A stretch of DNA of 64,000 nucleotides from JBAVQS01 sp049694275 (GTDB taxonomy: Bacteria > Chloroflexota > Anaerolineae > UBA4142 > SHND01): assembly GCA_049694275.1 (NCBI GenBank), contig JBAVQS010000250.1:3578-67577 (forward strand), read 5' to 3'. Within the stretch, counting starts at the first letter, position 1. Each line of letters opens with the position of its first letter. A program made the translations under genes and the position numbers. The notes beneath the pieces were generated by a model that saw only the letters and a program-made list of their open reading frames with translations, was not told where the DNA came from and ran no database searches. Of the stretch, positions 1-8,012 are shown piece by piece.

Positions 1-785
1 GCCTGCGCCTGGGTCACCCGGGCGGCAAGCGCCAATGGATCGGCAATCTGCGCCTCAATATCCTGAAGGCTCAGGTCCGCCGATTCTTTTTCGGCCTGGG
101 CAGAAGTGACCGCCGTCCATGCCTCCCAGGCCTGGTACATAGCCTGGTTCTTTTGCTCACGCGCCCAGGTGAGCCGTTGCGTGGGCGTATTAAAATGTTT
201 GGTGGTTCCATCAGGCAGCTTGACATCCGAGCCGTCGGCGAGGATGTTGAGTTGATCCTGCCAAAAATTATTTTCGACATCCGCCGCCTGCGCCTGCTTG
301 ACGGCGGTATCTAGACGCTGGGCTGCCGTCTGTGCACCCAACTCAGCCTGCGCCTGGATGAGCAACAGGGGCTGGGGATTATCGCGCAAGGCCTGGGCAT
401 CCGTCAGCCCTTGCTCGGCAGCGTCGAGCGCTGCCTGCGCCTGGTCTACACGCGCCTGCGCCAGCGCCAGGTCTTCGGGGCGCGCCCCTGCTTCCAATAG
501 TTTCACCTGCGCCCCGGCGGTCGCGACATTCGCGTCGGCGATCTCGATGCGCCGCTGGACCAGATCGTCGTTGATGGCGAACAACGATTGGTTTGCCTGG
601 ACCAAATCCCCTTCCTTGACGGCGAGACCGGCGAGCCGCCCACCCACCTGGGGCGAGACATCGAGCGTTTCACCTTCAAGGAAACCGGTCCAGACACTCT
701 GGCCCGAGCTATTATTGCTCCCAATCGGCAATTGCTGACAGCCGATCAAAAAGATACCGAAAAGAATCAGGGCAAGTTTTTTCAT
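1..785 (-). CDS. HlyD-family membrane fusion lipoprotein (3' end cut by window)
   Basis: This is the periplasmic/extracytoplasmic adaptor of the ABC exporter encoded just upstream on the same strand. Translation from ATG at 785 gives a lipoprotein signal, MKKLALILFGIFLIGC, with the lipobox Cys at residue 16. A biotinyl-lipoyl-like segment follows (LEGETLDVSPQVGGRLAGL), then a long Ala/Gln/Glu-rich coiled coil typical of HlyD proteins. The C-terminal beta-barrel lies beyond position 1, so the gene is incomplete here. It begins 6 nt after the stop of the second ATPase, which supports one operon. By family it resembles YbhG/YhiI adaptors. The substrate cannot be read from sequence. Confidence 0.85.
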   Translation of the reverse strand, partial: MKKLALILFGIFLIGCQQLPIGSNNSSGQSVWTGFLEGETLDVSPQVGGRLAGLAVKEGDLVQANQSLFAINDDLVQRRIEIADANVATAGAQVKLLEAGARPEDLALAQARVDQAQAALDAAEQGLTDAQALRDNPQPLLLIQAQAELGAQTAAQRLDTAVKQAQAADVENNFWQDQLNILADGSDVKLPDGTTKHFNTPTQRLTWAREQKNQAMYQAWEAWTAVTSAQAEKESADLSLQDIEAQIADPLALAARVTQAQ

Positions 786-791
786 AGTCTT

Positions 792-1733
792 TTAGCTGCG
801 GGCGCGGGCGATAAAGACGTCTTCCAGTGAAGGGGCGATGATCGTAATGCTGTTGACGGTAACCCCCGCCCCGCTGAGCGCCGCCTCGATCACCGGCTGG
901 TGCGCCGGCACATCGGCGACGACAACATGAATCAGGCTCCCATAGAGCGCCACCTCTTCAAGGTCGGGGAGCTTGCGCAGTGTTTCCAGAGCGCGCCCCG
1001 GCGGCTCGCAGTCGATTTCGAGCACGCGTCCATGCATCTGGCGCTCTTTGATCTCGCTGGGGGTGCCCGTCGCGGTCAGCCGGCCATTGTGAATAAACGC
1101 CAGGCGGTGGCACTGCTCCGCCTCGTCCATATAATGCGTGGTGACAAAGATGGTCGTCCCCTCCGCGGCCAGGCGGTAGAGCAACCGCCAGAAATCGCGG
1201 CGGCTGACCGGGTCCACCCCCGCGGTCGGCTCGTCGAGGAAAAGGAGCTGCGGCTCGTGCAGGATCGCCGTGGCAAGGGCCAGGCGCTGCTTGTAACCAC
1301 CCGCGAGATTGTTGGTCGCCTCATTCTCATACCCGGCCAACCCAACCAGATCGAGGACCGCCTGCCGCCGTTCGCGAAGCTGCTTGCCCCAAACCTGATA
1401 GGCGCGTCCATAAAAGTTCAGGTTCTCGACGACAGAGAGGTCGGGGTAGAGACTAAAGCGTTGTGACATGTAACCGACGCGGCGGCGAATGGCGTCGGGA
1501 TGATGCACAATATCATAATCGAGCACGGAGGCATGTCCGGCGCTCGGGTGCAGCAAGCCCAGCAGCATGCGGATCGTCGTGGTCTTGCCCGAGCCGTTCG
1601 GCCCGAGAAAGCCAAAGATCTCACCGCGTGCGACCTCGAACGAGATATGGTCGACGGCGACAAAATGACCGAACTTGCGCGTCAGTTTGTCCGCCACAAT
1701 GGCATTCGGTTGATTCGCTGATAACTGGCTCAA
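792..1733 (-). CDS. ABC transporter ATP-binding protein (second ATPase of ABC-2 exporter)
   Basis: Cytoplasmic ATPase that powers the ABC-2 type exporter. The product has Walker A (GPNGSGKTT), a signature region (NLAGGYKQRL), Walker B (LLFLDEPTAGVDP) and an H-loop (TTHYMDEAE), followed by the regulatory tail usual in the CcmA/DrrA-like class. An upstream-extended frame exists, but it overlaps the preceding ATPase gene. I chose TTG at 1733 because AGGTG lies about 9 nt upstream and the start then falls 10 nt after the previous stop. It sits between the first ATPase and the HlyD adaptor. In E. coli YbhF two such ATPases are fused in one chain; here they are separate genes. Confidence 0.88.
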   Translation of the reverse strand: MSQLSANQPNAIVADKLTRKFGHFVAVDHISFEVARGEIFGFLGPNGSGKTTTIRMLLGLLHPSAGHASVLDYDIVHHPDAIRRRVGYMSQRFSLYPDLSVVENLNFYGRAYQVWGKQLRERRQAVLDLVGLAGYENEATNNLAGGYKQRLALATAILHEPQLLFLDEPTAGVDPVSRRDFWRLLYRLAAEGTTIFVTTHYMDEAEQCHRLAFIHNGRLTATGTPSEIKERQMHGRVLEIDCEPPGRALETLRKLPDLEEVALYGSLIHVVVADVPAHQPVIEAALSGAGVTVNSITIIAPSLEDVFIARARS

Positions 1734-1743
1734 GGAACAGCAC

Positions 1744-2679
1744 CTATGAATGTTGGTGGGTAATGAGCGAGATGAACACTTCTTGCAAGTGCGGCGCGGC
1801 AGGACGAATCTGGGTGACGCGCGCGCCGGCCGCGGCCAGCGCAGATTCGAGCAATGGAATGCGCGCCGCCGCCGAATCGACAAACAGGTGCAGCCGGTCT
1901 CCATAAACCTGCACTTCGATCACCCCTTCGAGGTTCCGCACCGTCTCTTCGGCGGTCTGCAGGTCGGGCGTGATAATGGCAACCAATTCCCCCTTGATCA
2001 ACTGCTTGAGCTCGGCCGGACTCCCCTGCCGGATGATCTGGCCCTCGTGGATCAGACCGACCCGCGCGCAGCGCTCGGCCTCGTCCATATAGGCTGTGCT
2101 GATAAAGATCGTCACCCCCGCAATGTGCAGATCGCTCAGAATATCCCAAAACTCGCGGCGTGAGATCGGATCGACGCCATTGGTCGGCTCGTCGAGAAAG
2201 AGTACCTTCGGACGATGAATGAGCGCGCAGGCGAGCCCAAGCTTTTTCTTCATGCCGCCCGAAAGATAATCGGCGTTGCGTTCCTGGAACTCTTCGAGCC
2301 GCGCAAAGCGGAGGAGCCGCGTGATCTGTTCCTCCCGCTCGCGCCCACGAACCCCAAAGATGTCGGCGTAGAACTCTAAATTCTCGCGGACCGAGAGATC
2401 GCCATAGAGCGAAAAACGCTGGGCCATATAGCCGACCTGCAGGCGCAGCTTTTCCGCCTGGCGCGCCGTATCAAACCCGCTCACGCGCGCCACGCCGGCC
2501 GTCGGCTTCATCACACCGGCTAACATGCGCATGGTGGTTGTCTTGCCCGCGCCGTCCGGGCCAATAATGGCAAAGATCTCGCCCGGCGCAATGTCCAGAT
2601 CAATCCCGCGCACCGCGTTGACTTTGCCAAAGCGCTTGGTCAATCCCCGCGCCTCAATCCGTCCAGTCTCAAGTGTCAT
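1744..2679 (-). CDS. ABC transporter ATP-binding protein (first ATPase of ABC-2 exporter)
   Basis: Second nucleotide-binding subunit of the same exporter, 311 aa. Walker A (GPDGAGKTTTMRML), signature (YLSGGMKKKLGLA), Walker B (VLFLDEPTNGVDP) and H-loop (STAYMDEAE) are all present. Note that the H-loop His is replaced: the sequence reads ISTAYMDEAE, where ThHYMDEAE is usual, so this site may be catalytically weaker than its partner. Such asymmetric ATPase pairs are known in ABC exporters. The gene follows the two permeases with a 76-nt gap of low-complexity sequence and precedes the second ATPase by 10 nt. Confidence 0.88.
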   Translation of the reverse strand: MTLETGRIEARGLTKRFGKVNAVRGIDLDIAPGEIFAIIGPDGAGKTTTMRMLAGVMKPTAGVARVSGFDTARQAEKLRLQVGYMAQRFSLYGDLSVRENLEFYADIFGVRGREREEQITRLLRFARLEEFQERNADYLSGGMKKKLGLACALIHRPKVLFLDEPTNGVDPISRREFWDILSDLHIAGVTIFISTAYMDEAERCARVGLIHEGQIIRQGSPAELKQLIKGELVAIITPDLQTAEETVRNLEGVIEVQVYGDRLHLFVDSAAARIPLLESALAAAGARVTQIRPAAPHLQEVFISLITHQHS

Positions 2680-2755
2680 GTCACCCGTCTCAAATCACAC
2701 AAGTCGTCGGTTGCAGGCCATCCGGCGCCGCTTGCGACCTGTACCTTGCAGCCTA

Positions 2756-3874
2756 TCACACTTCCATCCGGCTAAACATGGTCCACGCCGCGCCAATGGT
2801 GACGACGCCGATCGTCACGAGCGGGATCACGTGTCCCCACAGCATGTCCAGAGTCGAACCCTTGAGAAATACCGAGCGAACAATCGCCGTGAAATGCTGA
2901 AGGGGCGAGACGCTACCGAGAACCTGCATAAAGGCCGGCATGTTCTCAGGGGGGACCAAAAGCCCGGAAAAGGTGATCTCGAGGATCGCCAGCAAAAAGA
3001 CGATCAAGACCGCCTGCTGCTGGTTGCTGCTGATGAGCGAGATAATCATGCCTACGCCGATCTCCGCCAGGACGAATAAGATATCCATTCCGGTCAAGAG
3101 CCACAGGCTCCCGCGCAAGGGCAACTGAAAACCGAGCGTGAGAACCAGAATCAGTAGGGCGAAATCGACGAGCCCCATGATTGCGGCCATCAATCCCTTG
3201 CCGAGGAGAAGCTGCAAGCGGCTGATGGGCGTCACCACCAATTGCTCGATGGTCCCCAGTTCGCGTTCGCGGACGATGCTGACCGCGGCGACAATCAGGA
3301 CGATCTGGTAGGTGATAAACGCGAGCGTCGCCGTCAGGGTGGACCAGCGGACATTGAGCGTGGGATTAAAGGCGGTATCGATCTTGAGGTCAACCCCGCC
3401 GGGCGGCGCCTGCGGCGCCTGCGCGGTCAGAAATTGCACGGTCAGATCGCCGACCGCGCCCTGCAGCGCATTCAGAATAGTATTGGCGACGACGACATTG
3501 GTCCCATCGACGATCACCTGGACTGTGGCGCCGACCCCGGGACGCGCGGCATCTCGCGCAAAGTTGGGCGGGATGATGACCGCGACGGGCGACTGGCCGC
3601 TGTTGACCAGGGCATGCAGTTCATCAAAACTGGCGGCGCGATAGGTCAACTGGAACTCGTTCGTATTGTCGAGCGCCTGGATCAACTGCTGGCTGAGTAC
3701 GCTCCGGTCCTGGTCCCATACGGCGAGGCGCTGGTTCTTGATCCCGGCGCCGGTAGACTGGGCAATGAGGGCCAGCTCGAGCATCGGCGCGATCACCAAA
3801 AAGACGAGTAACACACGGTCGCGCCAGAGTTGAATGAGCTCTTTCCAGGCCAGATTGAGAATCGCTTTAAGCAT
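2756..3874 (-). CDS. ABC-2 type permease (YbhR/YhhJ-like)
   Basis: Membrane subunit of the exporter, 372 aa. It has an N-terminal hydrophobic anchor (LLVFLVIAPMLELALIAQ), a long extracytoplasmic domain of about 150 residues, then five hydrophobic segments from about residue 175 to the end. The start KELIQLWRDR and the mid-protein motif REREL.T.EQL are characteristic of ABC2_membrane_3 permeases of the YbhS/YbhR and YhhJ type. It starts 1 nt after the stop of the first permease, so the two are almost certainly translationally coupled and form a heterodimer. E. coli relatives are linked to drug or cation efflux; the substrate here is unknown. Confidence 0.88.
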   Translation of the reverse strand: MLKAILNLAWKELIQLWRDRVLLVFLVIAPMLELALIAQSTGAGIKNQRLAVWDQDRSVLSQQLIQALDNTNEFQLTYRAASFDELHALVNSGQSPVAVIIPPNFARDAARPGVGATVQVIVDGTNVVVANTILNALQGAVGDLTVQFLTAQAPQAPPGGVDLKIDTAFNPTLNVRWSTLTATLAFITYQIVLIVAAVSIVRERELGTIEQLVVTPISRLQLLLGKGLMAAIMGLVDFALLILVLTLGFQLPLRGSLWLLTGMDILFVLAEIGVGMIISLISSNQQQAVLIVFLLAILEITFSGLLVPPENMPAFMQVLGSVSPLQHFTAIVRSVFLKGSTLDMLWGHVIPLVTIGVVTIGAAWTMFSRMEV

Positions 3875-3875
3875 A

Positions 3876-4985
3876 TCAGTCCACCTGCTTGCGAAACGTC
3901 AACAGCCCCAAGATAAATGGAATTGCGCCCAGCGCCACGAGGGTAAGCGCCGGCGACAAGAGCCCGTCAAGCCCCAATCCTTTGAGAAACAGTCCTCGCG
4001 TGATTTCGACAAAATGGCTCGCCGGCAAAAGGAACGAGGCAATTTGTCCAAACCCGGAGCTCGTATCGACCGGCAGCGTGACGCCGGCGAGAAAAAAACT
4101 GGGGATAAAAAAGATAATCAGAATGACGCGCATCGCAGTTCCCTGGCTGCTGATAAAGCCGCTGATAAAGAGCGTTTCGCCGAGTAGGGCAAATAGATAG
4201 CACAGCGTCAAAAGGCCCAGGTCGAGCACGCTGCCGCGGAGGGGGACCTGGAACCAGGCCAACGCCAGGAGAATCGCTATAGTGGCGCTGATCAAGCCAT
4301 AGACCATATACGGGATGAGCTTGCCGAGGAGATATTCGACAGGGCGGATGGGCGCGGTGATCAGGGTCTCGAAACTCCCTAACTCGCGCTCGCGGGTGAG
4401 GGCCAGCGCAATCGCCAGGGAGGGCAGAATCATGACGATGGGAATGAGCCCCGGCACCATCGCATACATATTATTGAGGTCTGGGTTGAACCATGCTTGC
4501 GCCTGCACACCGATTGTCACGAGGTTCGAGGTCTCAGGCGCGATCTGCTTGTTGAACTCGGCTACCCGCTGGTTAAAGCGGCCCAGACTCTGGCTGGAGG
4601 TGATGGCATCGCTGCCGTCGGCGATGACCTGAATCGGCGCGCGTTGGCCGTTCACCAGATCACTCTCAAACCCGGGCGGAATGACCAGACCCACATGAAT
4701 ATCGCCGCGTACGAGCGCATCGCGCAGGCCCGCATAGTCGGTCAGCGTTCGCGTCAGGACAAATTTGCCGTCCGACGTGAGGGTTGCGATAAAGCGGCGC
4801 GAGGTGGCCGATTGGTCCATGTCCCACACGCCGAGCCGAGACTTTTCCACCTGCATGGCAAAGAGGTAGGAAAAGGTCAGCAGCATGATAGCCGGAGAGA
4901 GCGTGACCAGGAACAGGATGCGCTTGTCGCGCCAGATATGGCGAAATTCCTTGCGGATAATAGTCCAGAGGCGATGAATTGACAT
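3876..4985 (-). CDS. ABC-2 type permease (YbhS-like), first gene of exporter operon
   Basis: Partner permease, 369 aa, with the same architecture as its neighbour. It shows KEFRHIWRDKR at the N-terminus, one anchor helix, a large external domain, the RERELGSFETLITAPI loop and C-terminal helices. It is the 5'-most gene of the minus-strand operon permease-permease-ATPase-ATPase-HlyD, the gene set of the YbhGFSR/YhiI-RbbA-YhhJ exporters. The promoter must lie in the 259-nt gap to the divergent DUF362 gene. I see no convincing -35/-10 pair there, apart from an isolated TTGACA at about 5190 on the plus strand. Confidence 0.88.
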   Translation of the reverse strand: MSIHRLWTIIRKEFRHIWRDKRILFLVTLSPAIMLLTFSYLFAMQVEKSRLGVWDMDQSATSRRFIATLTSDGKFVLTRTLTDYAGLRDALVRGDIHVGLVIPPGFESDLVNGQRAPIQVIADGSDAITSSQSLGRFNQRVAEFNKQIAPETSNLVTIGVQAQAWFNPDLNNMYAMVPGLIPIVMILPSLAIALALTRERELGSFETLITAPIRPVEYLLGKLIPYMVYGLISATIAILLALAWFQVPLRGSVLDLGLLTLCYLFALLGETLFISGFISSQGTAMRVILIIFFIPSFFLAGVTLPVDTSSGFGQIASFLLPASHFVEITRGLFLKGLGLDGLLSPALTLVALGAIPFILGLLTFRKQVD

Positions 4986-5244
4986 GCAGAGCCTATTTTA
5001 TTGCATATTGCCTGAATGTCGAATTACACCCTTGCGCACAGAATGGCGCTTGGACCCAATCCGAACCCATTTTTGACCGGATCGTATATCTCGTGCGGAT
5101 AGCATTCGTAATCAAACTGGCGCGTCCGCATCGCCCGCCCTGCGTTTCCGCCGTAGTATGGCCGGCCAGGGTGACACACAATCAACGTTTATTGACAACC
5201 ACGATGAGGACACGCCGCAGATTCATTTCTGCGTGAGGTAAACC

Positions 5245-6321
5245 ATGCTTTCCCGTCGTGAAATGTTACGCCGTGCTGCGTTATTGACGCTGGGTGCGGT
5301 TGCCCTCGACGCCTGTGGCAAACAGGCCGATACACCGGTGGCGCAAGTAGAACCGACGCGGCTTACGGCTGCGCCCACAGCACCACCCACAGTGACCGCG
5401 CCGGCCATCCCGCCGACCGATACCCTTGCAACCGTCACATCCACGCACGCCCCGGCGGCTGAACCCGCGGTCACGGTGACTCGCGTGCCCCCCTCGCCAA
5501 CTCCCGATCAGGCATACCTGGCCGTTGTCCGTGGCGCCAATCCCGAAGCGATTACGCGCGCGGCGGTCGATGCGCTGGGCGGCATGGGCCGATTCGTGCA
5601 TGCCGGCGACGATGTGATCGTCAAGCCCAACATCTGCATCGCCTCATACGGCCCTGAGTATGGCGCCACCACCAATCCGGCCGTAGTGGCCGCCGTCGTC
5701 AAGATGTGCCTCGAAGCGGGCGCTGCGCGCGTGCGCGTCATCGACCTCCCCTTTTCAGGCACAGCCGCCGAAGCGTACAAGATCAGCGGGATCGCCGCGG
5801 CGGTCGAGGCGGCCGGGGGCAAGATGGAAATCCCGAACATGGGAAAATACGTCGATACAAAGTTCCCGGCGACCGCGCGGAACATAAAGAACTGGCTGAT
5901 TTATCAGGATGTCCTCAAAGCGAATGCCCTCATCAACCTCCCCATCGCCAAAGTCCATGATGCATCCGGACTGACCCTCGGGATGAAGAACCTGATGGGC
6001 ATCGTGCGGAATCGCTCCGACATGCACCTGTCGCTGCATCAACGGATCGCTGACTTGAGTACAGTGGTCAAGCCGGTGTTGAACATCGTGGATGGCGTGC
6101 GCGTGCTGACACAGCACGGCCCCCAGGGGGGAAACCTGGATTGGGTCTTGAACGCCAACACGGTCATCGCCAGCCACGACATCATCGCCGCGGATGCGTA
6201 TGCCGCACAACTCTTTTTCAAGACCCGGCCGGATAAAGTCGGGTATATCAAGCTCGGCGACGAGATGGGGCTGGGCAAGATGGACCTGACCGGGCTGAAT
6301 GTGAAAGAAGTATCAGTGTGA
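5245..6321 (+). CDS. DUF362 domain lipoprotein with twin-arginine-like signal
   Basis: The product is 358 aa. Its N-terminus carries SRREMLRRAALL, a hydrophobic stretch and LDAC (Cys24), so it looks like a Tat-type or Sec lipoprotein. A Pro/Thr/Ala-rich linker runs to about residue 90, then comes the DUF362 domain (VKPNICIASYGPEYGATTNP, and later AKVHDASGLTLGMKNLMG). DUF362 proteins often lie beside ferredoxins, and their reaction is not established. The next gene starts at GTG within the stop codon (GTGA overlap), so the two are translationally coupled and probably form one redox unit on the outer face of the membrane. Confidence 0.85.
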   Translation: MLSRREMLRRAALLTLGAVALDACGKQADTPVAQVEPTRLTAAPTAPPTVTAPAIPPTDTLATVTSTHAPAAEPAVTVTRVPPSPTPDQAYLAVVRGANPEAITRAAVDALGGMGRFVHAGDDVIVKPNICIASYGPEYGATTNPAVVAAVVKMCLEAGAARVRVIDLPFSGTAAEAYKISGIAAAVEAAGGKMEIPNMGKYVDTKFPATARNIKNWLIYQDVLKANALINLPIAKVHDASGLTLGMKNLMGIVRNRSDMHLSLHQRIADLSTVVKPVLNIVDGVRVLTQHGPQGGNLDWVLNANTVIASHDIIAADAYAAQLFFKTRPDKVGYIKLGDEMGLGKMDLTGLNVKEVSV

Positions 6322-7952
6322 AAAACGCGACTCTGTGGCGACGGGGGCGACAGGCAGCGCAGGTCGTAAGTGTGATCCTGTTCCTGGGCCTGGCGCTGTT
6401 GACATTTCACGGCTCGACCTTGATCCTGCCGCTCGATCTCTATTTCCGGCTCGACCCGTTGGCGGCGTTCGGCGCGATGCTGGCGGCGCGGCTCATCATG
6501 CCGGGGCTCTTGCTCGCGCTGGGGATGCTCGCGCTCGGGCTCGTGTTTGGGCGCGCCTGGTGCGGCTGGCTCTGCCCGCTCGGCGCGCTCCTCGATTGGA
6601 TCACACCCCGCCGGCCGGGAAAAATCGAGCCGCACCCCAACTGGCGCGGCATTAAATATATCCTGCTGGCGTTCATCGCCGCCGCCGCGCTGTTTGGCAA
6701 CCTCTCGCTCATGCTCCTCGACCCGATCACCCTGCTGAACCGCGCGCTGAGCTCAGCATTCATCCCTGGGCTCAACGTGGTGATTGCCGCCGTCGAGCCG
6801 GTACTATACAATCTGCCGCCGCTGGCCGCCGCGATCGACGGGTTCGAGTCGGGCGTACGTGGCACGGTCCTGCCCGCGCAGCAAACCTACTACCAGCTTG
6901 GCTGGGTCATGGCGCTCGTCCTCGCCAGCCTCATCGCGCTCAACTGGGTAGCGCCCCGGTTCTGGTGTCGTTATCTCTGCCCGCTCGGCGGCTTGTATGG
7001 ATTGACAGGTAAGCTGGCATTCCTGCAACCGCAAGCGGTGAGCGAATGCGACCACTGCGCCCAGTGTATGCGCGCCTGCCCGACGAGTGCGATCACGGTA
7101 ACCAAACAGGGATTCAAGATCGACCCGGCTGAATGCGTCCTCTGCCTCGACTGTACGGCCGCCTGCCCGCTCGCGGGGATCGATTTCAAGCTGGCGCTGC
7201 CGCGATATCAAAGGAACGCGGCGACAAATCTTGCGCCGGGGACCACCGTAGAATCGAATTCTGCGGCTGAAAAAAGCGTGGATGCGCAAAAAAGGGGTGC
7301 GGCAACGGCTGACTCGCCCGTCATGACGCGGCGACAGGCGCTGACCGGGATGGCGCTGGGGGTGGCAAGCGTTGCAATTCTGCGCACTGCGCCCGCCGCG
7401 CGGCGGGATGATCCTTATCTCATCCGGCCACCGGGCGCACGCGAAAATGGGCTGCTGGACAAGTGCATCCGGTGTGCGGAATGCGTGCGAACCTGCCCGA
7501 CCGGCGGGTTACAGCCGAGCCTGATGGAATCGGGCATCGAAGGGCTGTGGACGCCGGTGCTAATCCCCCGCCTCGGCTATTGCGACTATTCCTGTAATGC
7601 CTGCGGCCAGGTCTGCCCGACTGGGGCCATTCCTCTGCTGGCGCTGGAAGAAAAACGCAAGCAGATCATCGGCGTAGCTTATATCGACCAGAACCGCTGC
7701 ATCCCCTGGTCCGCGTACCGCCCGTGCATCGTCTGTCAAGAGATGTGCCCCGTGCCCGACAAGGCGATCAAGCTTGAACAGGTGGATGTCGAGACGCCGG
7801 ATGGGCAGACGGCGCACCTGCAGCGCCCGCTCGTGGTTCACAGCCTGTGTATCGGATGCGGCATCTGCGAATACCAGTGCCCCCTCACCGGGCCGGCCGC
7901 GATTCGGGTCTATGCGCCGATGCAGTATCCGCTGCTGCAAGACCTGGGATAA
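6318..7952 (+). CDS. NapH-NapG-like polyferredoxin fusion, membrane quinol/electron-transfer protein
   Basis: A 544-aa membrane iron-sulfur protein. Residues 1-230 have about four hydrophobic segments and two WC..LCPLG motifs (about 81-89 and 216-224), as in NapH/NosR proteins. Two 4Fe-4S sets follow (CDHCAQCMRACP at 244-254, CVLCLDCTAACP at 273-283). At about residue 336 the chain restarts with MTRRQALTGMALG, a Tat-signal-like motif, then RPPGA and further Cys sets (CIRCAECVRTCP, CNACGQVCP, CIVCQEMCP, CIGCGICEYQCP), as in NapG/MauM. It therefore reads as NapH fused to NapG. No NapA nitrate reductase is nearby; the likely partner is the coupled DUF362 protein. Confidence 0.87.
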   Translation: MKNATLWRRGRQAAQVVSVILFLGLALLTFHGSTLILPLDLYFRLDPLAAFGAMLAARLIMPGLLLALGMLALGLVFGRAWCGWLCPLGALLDWITPRRPGKIEPHPNWRGIKYILLAFIAAAALFGNLSLMLLDPITLLNRALSSAFIPGLNVVIAAVEPVLYNLPPLAAAIDGFESGVRGTVLPAQQTYYQLGWVMALVLASLIALNWVAPRFWCRYLCPLGGLYGLTGKLAFLQPQAVSECDHCAQCMRACPTSAITVTKQGFKIDPAECVLCLDCTAACPLAGIDFKLALPRYQRNAATNLAPGTTVESNSAAEKSVDAQKRGAATADSPVMTRRQALTGMALGVASVAILRTAPAARRDDPYLIRPPGARENGLLDKCIRCAECVRTCPTGGLQPSLMESGIEGLWTPVLIPRLGYCDYSCNACGQVCPTGAIPLLALEEKRKQIIGVAYIDQNRCIPWSAYRPCIVCQEMCPVPDKAIKLEQVDVETPDGQTAHLQRPLVVHSLCIGCGICEYQCPLTGPAAIRVYAPMQYPLLQDLG

Positions 7953-7986
7953 ACAGGCGACTACCTGAAGGGACTCGCGCATAGAG

Positions 7987-8012
7987 ACGCCCCCGATTCA
8001 AATCGGGGGCGT
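7987..8012. terminator. bidirectional terminator hairpin
   Basis: Perfect 12-bp inverted repeat (ACGCCCCCGATT, two bases, AATCGGGGGCGT) between convergent genes. It begins 34 nt after the polyferredoxin stop and abuts the stop of the minus-strand cyclase gene. There is no strong T-run on either side, so efficiency is uncertain. Confidence 0.7.
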
